Positions 23,986 to 32,104 of a stretch of DNA of 64,000 bases are shown one piece after another. The DNA is from Nocardiopsis alborubida (GTDB lineage: Bacteria > Actinomycetota > Actinomycetes > Streptosporangiales > Streptosporangiaceae). The notes below the pieces were generated by a model. That model saw nothing but the letters and a program-made list of their open reading frames with translations. It was not told the DNA's origin and made no database searches. Location: positions 62,001-126,000 of the forward strand of contig NZ_JAAXPG010000001.1 in assembly GCF_012396365.1 (NCBI RefSeq), in the 5' to 3' direction. The position numbers and the translations under genes were made by a program. Within the stretch, counting starts at the first letter, position 1. Every line of letters begins with the position of its first letter.

Positions 23986-25863
23986 TCACCCCACGATCGT
24001 CTGCACGGACATCATTGCGGTGGGCGCGGCAAGTAGAAAGAAGAGCAGGATCGCACATCCGCTTCCGGCTTGAGACGCCCTGGAGGCGTTCCCTGTTGCC
24101 TTCTCACGTTGGGACGGCGGGGCGGATTCCGAGTCCTGGTCGTCCTCGGCCCTATCGTGTCGGAGCTGCCACTGCTCGGCTTCCTGGGAACGGCCAACCC
24201 GTTTCAAGAGTTGGGCCAGGCCCCACATGGCGTCAGAGTCTCCGGCTTCGGCGCCCTGGCGGTACCACCGTTCGGCCTCTTGGAACTCGCCCTTCCTCTG
24301 CGCCAAATCGCCCAGGGAGTCCAGATTTTCGACTTTGCCGGCCTCGACGCTCTGGCGGTACCACCGTTCGGCCTCCTGGAAGTCGCCCTTCCTCTCCGCC
24401 AAACGGCCCAGGTAGTGCAGGGAGGTGTCGTCGCCTGCTTTGAGAGCGCGCCGGTACCATCGCTCGGCTTCCCACAGGCGGCCGGCATGCTCCGCCAAGA
24501 GGCCCAGGGACCACATGGCACTGGCGTCTCCGGCTTCAGCGTCCTGGCGGTACCACCGCTCGGCCTCCTCGAGCAGGCCGGCCTGCTTAGCCCAAAAGCC
24601 CCGGTGTGCGGTGTCGCCGGTATCGACACTCTCGTGATACTGTTTCGCGGCCTCCTCGCGACGGACGGCCTTCTTCGCCAGGTCGTCCAGGCTCTTCTGG
24701 GCCTCGGTGTCGCCGGCCTCGACGCCCCGGCGGTACCACTGCTCGGCCTCTTGGAGACGGCCGACTTGTTCCAACAGGCGGCCCAGGCGTTGCAGGGCGT
24801 ATTCTTCGCCGGTCTCGGCGCCCTGGCGGTACCACCGTTCGGCTTCCCGGAAGTCGCCGCTCTCCTCAGCCAAGCTGCCCAGATACCACAAGGCACTGGT
24901 ATCCCCGGCGTTGAGGGTGCGCCGGTACCACCGCTCAGCCTCCTGGAAGCGGCCCATGCTCTTCGCCAACGAACCCAGCTCTGTCATCGCCCGGGTCTCA
25001 CCGGCTTGGGCCGCGCGGCGGTACCACTGCTCGGCCTCTGGGAAGCGTCCGGCTTGCTGAGCCGACCAGCCCAGCTGTGTCATCGCATCGGCGTTGCCGG
25101 CCTCGGCCGCTCGCCGGTACCACTGCTCGGCCTGGACAGGGTCGTCGTCGATACTCGCCAGGATGAGCATGGCCCGGGTATCACCCGCCTCCGCGAAGGC
25201 GCGGCACACCTTCGCGACTTCCTCACCCTGGCCCAGGTCCCGCAGCAACGAGACATGCTCGTAGAGGGCCTCGTCGTCCTCCCCGGTCTCAAAGGCACGG
25301 CGGAGCCGTCCCAGCGGACTCTCGTCAGGAGACGGAGCCTGCTCCTCGCGGGCCCCCTCGTCCTGGTGACGACGGCTGGAGGCCGCAGGCTGCTCGCCTT
25401 TCGCAGGCTCCTGCTGCTGCGGTCCGCCAGTGTCCCGCTCCGGGGGAGGGGCCTCCTCCGTGGGGTCTTTCGCTGCGGCCGGCTCCTCGGCCCGGTCCTT
25501 GCGGGCGGCGTTGCGCCACAGCCCCAGCATGCGGGCGACCTCGGTCTCGACGTCGGCGTCGCGGACCGTCTCGGCCAGGACCTCGGTGATCATCTCGACC
25601 GCGCCCTGGGTGGGCAGGTCCGGTTTGGTGAGGGTGTCGTGGACCTTGGTGCGAGACATCGGCACCCTCTTGTCCTCCAGAGCCCGCTGGATCTCGCGGG
25701 AAGAGGGCCAACCGGCCCGGTGGTGCAGCTCGTGCAACGCGAGGTTGAGCTCACCGAGCGGGCCCGGAGGTAGGTCGGGGCGCTTCCAGGGTTGAGGCAC
25801 ACCAGCTCCTGTGCGGAAGAGGGGGCGGGGGGTGGTCCGCGGGTGTCCGGAACTGTCAGACAT
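23986..25863 (-). CDS. Sel1/TPR-repeat protein with N-terminal helix-turn-helix-like region and C-terminal membrane helix
   Basis: About 625 residues. The first 100 or so (SREIQRALEDKRVPMSRTKV, then HDTLTKPDLPTQGAVEMI) look like a DNA-binding or Cro-like fold. A charged, low-complexity linker follows. The bulk is roughly ten 36-residue Sel1-like repeats, each with EAERWYRRAAEAGD-type sequence. One hydrophobic segment (CAILLFFLLAAPTAMM) ends the chain. These repeats form protein-binding solenoids. The start is taken as ATG 25863, not the upstream frame start at 25944. Such proteins occur near mobile elements in actinomycetes; function unknown. Confidence 0.75.
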   Translation of the reverse strand: MSDSSGHPRTTPRPLFRTGAGVPQPWKRPDLPPGPLGELNLALHELHHRAGWPSSREIQRALEDKRVPMSRTKVHDTLTKPDLPTQGAVEMITEVLAETVRDADVETEVARMLGLWRNAARKDRAEEPAAAKDPTEEAPPPERDTGGPQQQEPAKGEQPAASSRRHQDEGAREEQAPSPDESPLGRLRRAFETGEDDEALYEHVSLLRDLGQGEEVAKVCRAFAEAGDTRAMLILASIDDDPVQAEQWYRRAAEAGNADAMTQLGWSAQQAGRFPEAEQWYRRAAQAGETRAMTELGSLAKSMGRFQEAERWYRRTLNAGDTSALWYLGSLAEESGDFREAERWYRQGAETGEEYALQRLGRLLEQVGRLQEAEQWYRRGVEAGDTEAQKSLDDLAKKAVRREEAAKQYHESVDTGDTAHRGFWAKQAGLLEEAERWYRQDAEAGDASAMWSLGLLAEHAGRLWEAERWYRRALKAGDDTSLHYLGRLAERKGDFQEAERWYRQSVEAGKVENLDSLGDLAQRKGEFQEAERWYRQGAEAGDSDAMWGLAQLLKRVGRSQEAEQWQLRHDRAEDDQDSESAPPSQREKATGNASRASQAGSGCAILLFFLLAAPTAMMSVQTIVG

Positions 25864-26008
25864 CCTGCCAGCACGGGCTTCCAGGCGCCCGCTTCTGTCA
25901 ATGATTGGCCGGTCTTGGACGCCGCCGTCCGAGCCCGTCCACACCCTCTTCGGGCGGGTTCAGGCTGATCGCATCCCGATCCGCCCACCCGTGATGGAGG
26001 AACCCCCG

Positions 26009-26242
26009 ATGCCCGCACACACCCTTTCCGAACCGTCCCTGGACCTGCTCGTCGCCCTCCTGGGCACCGCCGACACCTGGCCCATGCTCCTGCTCGTCCT
26101 GCTCGTGGCCGTCCCCGCCGTGTGGTCGCGTGATGCCCGCCGGCGCCGCCGCGCCCGGCAGGTTCTGGCCCTGCTGCGCCCCCACCGCGGGTCCGACGAG
26201 GAACCGCGCTCGGGGGCCGAGGAGGACCGCTACAGGATGTAG
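26009..26242 (+). CDS. small single-pass membrane protein (77 aa)
   Basis: The ATG is preceded by GGAGG at 8 bases. The chain has a hydrophobic helix near residues 25-40 (PMLLLVLLVAVPAVW), then an arginine run RDARRRRRARQ and an acidic tail. The topology is probably Nout. Function unknown. It is divergent from the Sel1-repeat gene and followed by a strong hairpin at 26274. Confidence 0.6.
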   Translation: MPAHTLSEPSLDLLVALLGTADTWPMLLLVLLVAVPAVWSRDARRRRRARQVLALLRPHRGSDEEPRSGAEEDRYRM

Positions 26243-26273
26243 CGCTTCACACCCCCTAAAGTCACGGCCAGAT

Positions 26274-26318
26274 CACGACGGCCCCCGCGCAACCGACCGT
26301 TGCGTGGGGGCCGTCGTG
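26274..26318. terminator. large hairpin near the end of element 1
   Basis: Twenty-base arms (CACGACGGCCCCCGCGCAAC with its near-complement) around CGACC, with one mismatch. A related hairpin with the same CGCGCAAC/GTTGCG core lies at 28635, in the homologous position of element 2. It may be a terminator or a conserved end structure of the elements. Confidence 0.65.
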
Positions 26319-26587
26319 TGTCCGCATTCGTCAATCGGAGTTGTCTGGCCGCCGATAAGGTTCACTTACCAAACTCAAGTACCTGGACTGCTGTCTGCTG
26401 TGAGAACAGTTCGAGTCACCAACGGATTTGATCCGTGAGCCGTTGGGCGGGGAAATGCTCGGTGATTGCTCGGCTGTTCCGGGACGGGGTGGCACGGGGC
26501 GGTCTCCGGTGTCACGCACCGGGACACAGCCGCCCAGACGGTCTGGAACGAACCCCTGCATACCGGGGTGTTTCGCCCACGCACACA

Positions 26588-26772
26588 CGGACTTTTAATC
26601 CGTGGGCTCAGGGTTCGAGCCCCTGGGGGCCTACCCGCAAAACCCCAGTTCAGAGGCCCTGTGTAAGGCTCCTGTCCGGGGTTTTCGTGTGCCCGGGGTC
26701 GTCTGCTCGCTCCATGTGCGCTCTTCGGCCTCGACCGTGCCTCCACCCCGACGGAGCACACAGGAGCAACAC
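26588..26772 (+). repeat. attachment-type repeat, copy 2
   Basis: 26588-26658 matches 16350-16420 with one mismatch. It has the anticodon arm, T-arm and 3' end of tRNA-Lys but no 5' half, so it is not a gene. Related sequence continues to about 26772. Confidence 0.8.
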
Positions 26773-26995
26773 GTCCTCTGAGCCCTATCCGAATCCGGGC
26801 AAGCCAGGACCGTCCAGGCGCGGGTCGGTGGTGCGGCGGCGATCCTGTCCGTGCGTTTCGCGCGCTCCTTGGCCCGCTACGGGCGAGGTCCCACGATGCC
26901 TTTTTGCGGTCATGTGGTCCCAGGATTCACAGATCCGGTTCTGACAAACAGCGGGACACACCAATGTGCCATTTCATGGCATCGGTTCCTCGCGA

Positions 26996-27982
26996 TCAGG
27001 CTTGGCGAGCGTAGGACGCAAGGCGATCGGCGAGCGCGGTGACGAGGCCGCGCAGTTCGTCGGGGCGCTCGATGACGAACGGCCGGTCGAGTGAGGCGAG
27101 TACTGGAGGCAACCAGTCGAGCCGCTCTACCCGCATCTCGACGCGCAACCAGCGCTCGGGCTGCCCGTCCTTGCCCGCCGCGGGCTCGTGCTCCTCCAGG
27201 CTCGCGATACTGGCGGGCAGATGGGAACGGATCTGCTCGACTGTCCCGTGGACCCGCAGGGTCACCTCATACCGGTACTCAGCCGTGGCGAACGCTGACA
27301 ACACGCGCTGCGCCGGACCGGAACCCACGGGTGCTTCGAACGAGCCGGGCAGGGTCCGCGCGTCTGCGATGCGGTCGAGCCGAAAGGTTCGCTCCTCACC
27401 GATTCGGGCGTCCTTGCCCGTGACGTACCACCGGCCCGCATGGGAGACGATTCCGTACGCGTGCAGCGTGCGTTCGCTGCGCTGTTCGCCGCGGTCGGTG
27501 TAGCGGATCGAGACCGGTCGGCGATGGCGTACCGCATCGGCGAGGGTGAGCAGGACCCCGGCGTCCGGAGCGTCGGGCTCTCCGGGCTGTTCCGTGAAGG
27601 CGAGGGATTCCAGGAGCGTGTCGAGCCGGTGGGCGATGTGCTTGGGCAGCACCCGCCGGATCTTCGCCGATGCCGTCTCGTTCGCCGTGTGCTGCGTCGT
27701 CAGCCCTGCTCGGCGGCCGGCGACCAGGCCGAGCAGCACGGCCAGCGCCTCGTCGTCGCTGAGCATGAGCGGAGGCAAGCGGTACCCGGGAGCGAGCCGG
27801 TACCCGCCGTAGCGGCCACGCACTGATTCCACGGGTACATCCAGGTCGATCAGCTGGTCCACATACCGCCGCACGGTACGTCCTTCGACGCCGAGCCGGT
27901 CGGCTAGTTCGGCCACCGTTCGGGTGCCGCCCGACTGCAGCAGCTCCAGGAGTGTCAGTACGCGGGCAGTGGGTCGGGACAT
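26996..27982 (-). CDS. WYL-domain transcriptional regulator (YafY family)
   Basis: 328 residues. The N-terminal helix-turn-helix is VAELADRLGVEGRTVRRYVD; the WYL domain covers about 140-220 (RYTDRGEQRSERTLHAYG, then WYVTGKDARIGEERTFRLDRI), and the WCX extension follows. ATG 27982 is used; an upstream GTG (27988) adds only two residues. It is divergent from the VOC gene, its likely target. Confidence 0.88.
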   Translation of the reverse strand: MSRPTARVLTLLELLQSGGTRTVAELADRLGVEGRTVRRYVDQLIDLDVPVESVRGRYGGYRLAPGYRLPPLMLSDDEALAVLLGLVAGRRAGLTTQHTANETASAKIRRVLPKHIAHRLDTLLESLAFTEQPGEPDAPDAGVLLTLADAVRHRRPVSIRYTDRGEQRSERTLHAYGIVSHAGRWYVTGKDARIGEERTFRLDRIADARTLPGSFEAPVGSGPAQRVLSAFATAEYRYEVTLRVHGTVEQIRSHLPASIASLEEHEPAAGKDGQPERWLRVEMRVERLDWLPPVLASLDRPFVIERPDELRGLVTALADRLASYARQA

Positions 27983-28075
27983 GGGCACAACCTAATGCGT
28001 TTACAGGACCGATTCTGTCCACTATTTCTCCTAGTCTGCGCGATGTACGCCTCCAGCGCGACCAAGGAGATCCCC

Positions 28076-28474
28076 ATGGAGTTCGTCTCCATCCGCATCA
28101 TCACCAGCGACGTAGCACGCCTCGTCGAGTTCTATGAGCGAGCCACAGGGTCGCAGGCGACGTGGGCCACCGAAGACTTCGCCGAACTCAACACCGGGGG
28201 CGCCACCCTCGCGATCGCCAGCACCAGGACCGTCCCGCTGTTCGCTCCGGGCTCCGCCCGCCCGGCGGACAACCACAGCGTGATCACCGAGTTCCTCGTC
28301 GACGACGTGGACCGCGTTCATCAGAACCTGACCGGCTTCCTCACCGACTTCGTCACCGAGCCCACCACGATGCCCTGGGGCAACCGGTCGCTGCTGTTCC
28401 GTGACCCCGACGGCAACCTCGTTAACTTCTTCACCCCTGTCACCCCGGCGGCCATCGAGAAGTTCGCACGCTGA
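28076..28474 (+). CDS. VOC family protein (glyoxalase/bleomycin resistance fold)
   Basis: 132 residues. The ATG follows AAGGAGA. VSIRIITSDVARLVEFYERATG opens the first beta-alpha-beta unit and LLFRDPDGNLVNFFTP closes the second, as in glyoxalase-like dioxygenases and resistance proteins. Metal ligands cannot be assigned with confidence. It pairs with the divergent WYL regulator and is followed by a strong palindromic terminator. Confidence 0.82.
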   Translation: MEFVSIRIITSDVARLVEFYERATGSQATWATEDFAELNTGGATLAIASTRTVPLFAPGSARPADNHSVITEFLVDDVDRVHQNLTGFLTDFVTEPTTMPWGNRSLLFRDPDGNLVNFFTPVTPAAIEKFAR

Positions 28475-28491
28475 CGCCACGCGAAGCCGTT

Positions 28492-28525
28492 CATTGGGAG
28501 CCCTGAGATCTCAGGGCTCCCAATG
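28492..28525 (+). terminator. perfect 34-base palindrome after the VOC gene
   Basis: Arms of 17 bases (CATTGGGAGCCCTGAGA and its complement) meet without a spacer. It lies 18 bases after the stop codon and should act as a terminator hairpin. Confidence 0.75.
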
Positions 28526-28634
28526 GACGCGGCCGTCGAGTCCAGGAGCGCCATCAGCAGAGGACAGGGGGCGAAGAGGGTTCCTACGGGGTTTAGCGGC
28601 AGGCCCACACCAGAAATCATGGAAGGATCACGAC

Positions 28635-28667
28635 AACCTCCGCGCAACGGTCCGTTGCGCGGAGGTT
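28635..28667. repeat. hairpin near the end of element 2
   Basis: AACCTCCGCGCAAC and GTTGCGCGGAGGTT form a perfect 14-bp stem around GGTCC. It is the counterpart of the hairpin at 26274; the compensated base changes between the two copies suggest the stem itself is kept. Confidence 0.7.
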
Positions 28668-28940
28668 GCTTCGCACACGAGGCCGCCAACCTGGGGTGCC
28701 TGGCCGTCGGTAAGGTTCACTTGCCGAACATAAGTGCCTGAGCGACTTTCTGCCGTGAGGCCGGTTCGCGTCACCAGCGGACTTTGTCCGTGCCTTCCGG
28801 CCATAGGAGATGCTCGGCGATTTCTCGGCTGTTCTGGGACATCGTGGCACGGGATGGCCTCCGGTGGCACGTACGGGGACGCCGCAGCCCGGATGGGGTG
28901 GAACAAATATCCGTATAGCGGGGTATTCCGCCTCCGCGCA

Positions 28941-29106
28941 CGCGCTTTTCATCCGTGGGTCCAGGGCCCGGGCCCCTGGGGGACTGCCCGCAAAACCCCA
29001 GTTCAGAGGTTGTCGAGGTCCTCGTCCTGGGGTTCTCGTGCGTCTGGGGCCGTCTGGCCGCTCCGTGTGCGCTCTTCGGCCTCGGCCGCGCCTCCACCTC
29101 TTGAGA
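28941..29106 (+). repeat. attachment-type repeat, copy 3 (decayed)
   Basis: Clearly related to copies 1 and 2 but with many substitutions in the tRNA part (for example CTTTTCATCC for CTTTTAATCC). The downstream stem CAAAACCCCAG/CTGGGGTT is kept. No functional tRNA. Confidence 0.65.
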
Positions 29107-29159
29107 TGCTTCCCGGGGACGGCACCATCAGACCATCAGGTGGGACTGGGCCCTGCCCG

Positions 29160-29385
29160 GTGAGGGGCCTTCGAAATCCTCGGGGATGGCGTCCGGTAGC
29201 ACCTCGTTGACGGTCTCACCCAACCCACTGGTGGGAGTCGAACCACATCCCCTGCCGCTTGAACCCCGCCTTCTCGTAGGCGCGGACCGCCCCGGTCTTG
29301 TCGCCGCGCGGTCAGATCAGGGGGCCGCTCGCGCGGTCTCCCCCACCGCGGGGATGGTCAGCAGTGTCGTGCACCGCCGGGGAAG
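29160..29385 (-). pseudogene. wreck of a second lasso locus (GNAT and B-protein ends)
   Basis: The minus strand repeats, with substitutions and frame breaks, the 3' end of the lasso GNAT gene (compare 18765-18910), jumps over its middle, and continues with its 5' end and the last 20 or so codons of the B gene (compare 19285-19365). The B end still reads RRCTTLLTIPAVGET, against RRCTALLTIPTVEET in the intact copy. An internal deletion of about 370 bases explains the layout. No precursor or cyclase remnant remains. Confidence 0.75.
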
Positions 29386-29401
29386 CCGCCGCCTCAGCCC
29401 T

Positions 29402-30019
29402 TCACGACGGAGCGTCCGTCTGCTGGCGTGCCGGGGTCGAGAAGGCGGCGAACGCAGCGTCCAGCAGGTCGCCGAGGTCCTCTCGGCCGTCGCTCGCACT
29501 CCATTGCCCGAGGACGATCCACAAGATTTCGAGCGCCGCCGCCACGCGCACGTTGGCGATGACCGATGACCCGTCGGCCGAGGAGGTTGTCCTCCGCAGC
29601 CGGTCGACGATCTCTGGTCGCCATCCAGCCTGCTTCTCGCGGAGGCGCGCGCACAGGGCCGGGGTCTGCTCGATGAGGCCGAGGATCGTCACGAGTTCCC
29701 GGACGTCGCGCACGAGGAACCTCACGGCTGACTCCATGGCGTCGCGCAACCTGCTCCAGTCGTCCTGGTCGCCCCGCTCGGCATCGAGAGCGTCGGCGAT
29801 GACGTCACCGACAGGGTCGAAGACGAACAGGACCACGTCTTCCTTGGTGCCGAAGTAGCGCAGGAAGGTGCTCCGCGACACTCCGGCGGCTTCGGAGAGG
29901 TCGGCGAAGGTGACCTGGTCGAAGCCCGTGAGGCAGAACCGGTTGAACGCGACGCGGGCCAGCTCTGCTCGCACCGCGTGGCGGCTGATCTCGCGGGTGC
30001 CGATTGGCGCTGTGCTCAT
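29402..30019 (-). CDS. TetR-family regulator
   Basis: 205 residues. The helix-turn-helix is VTFADLSEAAGVSRSTFLRYFGTKEDV at residues about 35-61. ATG 30019 is preferred over a longer frame from 30091. It is divergent from the enoyl-CoA hydratase gene, which it probably represses through one of two palindromes in the gap. Confidence 0.87.
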   Translation of the reverse strand: MSTAPIGTREISRHAVRAELARVAFNRFCLTGFDQVTFADLSEAAGVSRSTFLRYFGTKEDVVLFVFDPVGDVIADALDAERGDQDDWSRLRDAMESAVRFLVRDVRELVTILGLIEQTPALCARLREKQAGWRPEIVDRLRRTTSSADGSSVIANVRVAAALEILWIVLGQWSASDGREDLGDLLDAAFAAFSTPARQQTDAPS

Positions 30020-30023
30020 GGGG

Positions 30024-30090
30024 GCGAGTGTACTCGGACACACTCGCTTGCTTCTTTGGATACAGGTTCCTAATCTGACACCCAGTGTCA
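30024..30090. promoter_or_regulatory. two palindromes between TetR and hydratase genes
   Basis: GCGAGTGT/ACACTCGC with an 8-base spacer (30024-30047) abuts the TetR start, and TGACAC-CCA-GTGTCA lies at 30076-30090. Both suit TetR dimers; the first is the better candidate for autoregulation. Confidence 0.6.
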
Positions 30091-30175
30091 CCCACGATGC
30101 TGGGATTCGCGACGCGGTCCCCAGTCGGCGGCCCGGTCACAGGCCGTCCCTTACACGCGTACATGGAGCCACCTC

Positions 30176-31036
30176 ATGAGCTACGAAGACCTTCCCGCCC
30201 TGACGATCGACGTCTTGGACGGGGTCGCGACGGTGACAATCGACCACCCGCCGCTCAACCTGATGGACGCGGTCCTCCTGCCGTCACTCCGGGCATTCGT
30301 CGCGCGTGTGCGGGATGACGCCGACGTCCGCGTCATCGTCTTCGAGAGCGCTGACCCGGAGTTCTTCATCGCGCACGGTGACATGGCCTACCTCACCGAC
30401 CCTGACGCGCTGCCTGCGGCCACCCGCGCCGCGATCGCGGCCGCGCCGGGCTCGACCATCCCGGAAGGCCTGAACATCCTCCAGGCGATGAGCGAGGAGG
30501 TCCGCTCGCTGCCGCAGGTCACCATCGGCAAGCTCGCGGGCTTCGCGCGCGGCGCGGGCAACGAGTTCTTCATGTACCTGGACATGCGGTTCGCGGCGAT
30601 CGGCAAGTCGGGTCAGGGGCAGCCTGAGTCCTTGATGGGGATCCTCCCCGGAGGCGGCGGCACGGTGAACATGACGCGCCTGGCGGGAAGGGCCCGCGCG
30701 CTGGAGCTCATCCTCGGGGCCGAGCTCGTGGACGCGGAGCTCGCGGAACGGTACGGCCTGATCAACCGTGCCCTGCCCGCCGCGGAACTCGATTCCTTCG
30801 TCGACACCCTCGCCCGACGGATCGCCGGCCTCCGGCCGGAGGTGATCTCCGTTACGAAGGCTGCGGTCGACGCGGTCGCTCAGCCGATCCCGCGCGCGGC
30901 GTACGTCGTTGAGAACGAGGGCCTGTTCGCTGCGTTCGGCGATGAGGTCACCGAGCTCGCCCACAAGCTGCTCGCCGCTGGCATCCAGACCCGCGAGGGC
31001 GAACGGGACCACGAGCGCATCGCCAACGGCATCTGA
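30176..31036 (+). CDS. enoyl-CoA hydratase/isomerase family protein
   Basis: 286 residues of crotonase fold. GFARGAGNEFFMYLDMRFAA carries the oxyanion-hole glycine region, and PESLMGILPGGGGTVNMTRLAG the second active-site region. It is longer than typical hydratases because of an insert (PDALPAATRAAIAAAPGSTI). The substrate is unknown. Divergent from TetR. Confidence 0.82.
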   Translation: MSYEDLPALTIDVLDGVATVTIDHPPLNLMDAVLLPSLRAFVARVRDDADVRVIVFESADPEFFIAHGDMAYLTDPDALPAATRAAIAAAPGSTIPEGLNILQAMSEEVRSLPQVTIGKLAGFARGAGNEFFMYLDMRFAAIGKSGQGQPESLMGILPGGGGTVNMTRLAGRARALELILGAELVDAELAERYGLINRALPAAELDSFVDTLARRIAGLRPEVISVTKAAVDAVAQPIPRAAYVVENEGLFAAFGDEVTELAHKLLAAGIQTREGERDHERIANGI

Positions 31037-31351
31037 GCTCCCGAGCTCTCGCCCTCGGCTCCCGCCCTCCGTGCGCAGAGGCTCCGTGAAAGGGAGTTCC
31101 TCAGCCATCGCCGGCGCGCGTGTTCCCGAGCGGTCGGGTCGACCGCCCCGGTTCGCCGGGCACTGTGTCGGGAACACGGCCGGCTGAAGCGCCGGAAGCG
31201 GTGGGCGGGGGAGCGGACGGCGTAAGCAGCCGTAGATTCGGCAGCGCTGTCGGCCGCGCGAGTGGGCGCGGTCGGGAAGGCGGGCAGCCGAGCGGGCACA
31301 GGTCCCGTCGGTCATGGAGCGGCTGGCACTCCGTGATCACCGAGGAGGCCT

Positions 31352-31498
31352 GTGCCCGCGCTTCCGTCACGGCTGGCCGAGCCGCTCCGGGACCGATTCG
31401 CGGTCCTGTTTCCCGAGCGGCCGGGATGCCGCCCGGACCACCCGCCTGGCTGTCACCACCGAAGCCGGTACATGCCAGACTTGTTCCGTGCCTGGCCA
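31352..31498 (+). pseudogene. N-terminal remnant of an insertion-sequence transposase
   Basis: A GTG preceded by GAGGAGG starts PALPSRLAEPLRDRFAVLFP, then ERPGCRPDHPPGCHHRSRY, resembling the start of actinomycete IS5-like transposases (PALPSxLxEPLxxxFAALLPERP and HPxGCHRRR). The match ends near 31498, where the frame runs into the end of the RidA gene. No inverted repeats were found. The rest of 31037-31532 shows nothing else. Confidence 0.45.
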
Positions 31499-31532
31499 GC
31501 CCGCGATGAAACCGCCACGGAACAGTGGTGGT

Positions 31533-31958
31533 TCAGCTCCCGGAGCCGACGATGGCGGTGACGCGGATCTCCACGCGCATCGCGGCGAGGCCGAGGACGG
31601 TGACGCCGGTCTCGGTCCAGATCGGCGCGCGGCCGCCGAGGCGGCGGCGGAACTGCTCGGCCATGACCCTGTTGTGGTCGTCGCCGATGGCCTCATCCCC
31701 CGGTGTGACCTTGTGGTAGGAGTTGACGTGGATGACGTCCTTCCAGGTCGCGCCGACCGTGGCGAGTGTGCGCTCCACGTTGTCGAAAGCCTGGATGATC
31801 TCGTCCTCCAGCGAGTCGGGGATGGTCAGGTCGTCATCCACTCCGGCCTGGCCGGAGGTCTCGACCCGGTCGCCGACGCGGACGGCCCCGCTGTAGCCGA
31901 GGGCCGCGTGCAGCTTCTCGCCCTGGCCCGGAGCGATGCCGAAGGTGACGGTACTCAT
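31533..31958 (-). CDS. RidA/YjgF-family protein
   Basis: 141 residues. LGYSGAVRVGDRVETSGQAGVD and IQAFDNVERTLATVGATWKDV are RidA-type segments, ending RVEIRVTAIVGSGS. The family hydrolyses reactive enamines and imines; subgroup residues vary, so the exact reaction is uncertain. It is divergent from a MarR regulator with repeated operators between. Confidence 0.87.
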   Translation of the reverse strand: MSTVTFGIAPGQGEKLHAALGYSGAVRVGDRVETSGQAGVDDDLTIPDSLEDEIIQAFDNVERTLATVGATWKDVIHVNSYHKVTPGDEAIGDDHNRVMAEQFRRRLGGRAPIWTETGVTVLGLAAMRVEIRVTAIVGSGS

Positions 31959-32017
31959 GTTGCTCCCTTTTCCTTGTCGCAGGGGTGCGCCTCGTCGCAG
32001 GGGTGCGCCTCCCCGTC

Positions 32018-32073
32018 AATGACTTCAAGCGTAAAGTGAATCTAGCAAGCAATGACTTCAAGCGTCAAGTGAT
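32018..32073. promoter_or_regulatory. two 23-bp direct repeats, probable MarR operators
   Basis: AATGACTTCAAGCGTAAAGT and AATGACTTCAAGCGTCAAGT (both continuing GTGA) lie at 32018 and 32051, 33 bases apart. Each contains an imperfect palindrome ACTT...AAGT. They lie between the RidA and MarR genes and would place two dimers on the same face of DNA, about three turns apart. A separate 15-base repeat TCGCAGGGGTGCGCC lies just before them. Confidence 0.65.
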
Positions 32074-32104
32074 AACCGGCTTTGTCGAAAGAACGGGAGG
32101 ATCC

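Larger units (their letters stand above)
16350..26658. mobile_element. tRNA-Lys-borne genomic island (element 1) carrying a lasso-peptide cluster
   Basis: About 10.3 kb bounded by 71-bp direct repeats of the tRNA-Lys 3' end. Contents: RsbW-like kinase, Scr1 regulator, DUF397, lasso cluster, helix-turn-helix and CYTH genes, Sel1-repeat protein and a small membrane protein. Base composition is visibly lower in GC than the flanks in places, especially 23460-23600. No integrase, excisionase or replication gene was found, so the island is probably immobile or mobilised in trans. Confidence 0.7.
26588..29010. mobile_element. probable second, smaller element between repeat copies 2 and 3
   Basis: About 2.4 kb holding only a WYL regulator and a VOC protein. 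The 300 bases before its right repeat (28629-28941) are homologous to those before copy 2 (26274-26588), so both elements end alike. No recombinase. Confidence 0.5.

Noticed and set aside
24200-25150. Regularly recurring GGTACCACC blocks that look like DNA repeats
   Set aside because: They encode the RWYRR/QWYRR segments of the Sel1 repeats; the period is the protein repeat and the copies are diverged.
26588-26660. Second tRNA-Lys gene
   Set aside because: It lacks the 5' acceptor strand and D-arm, so it is only a 3' fragment.
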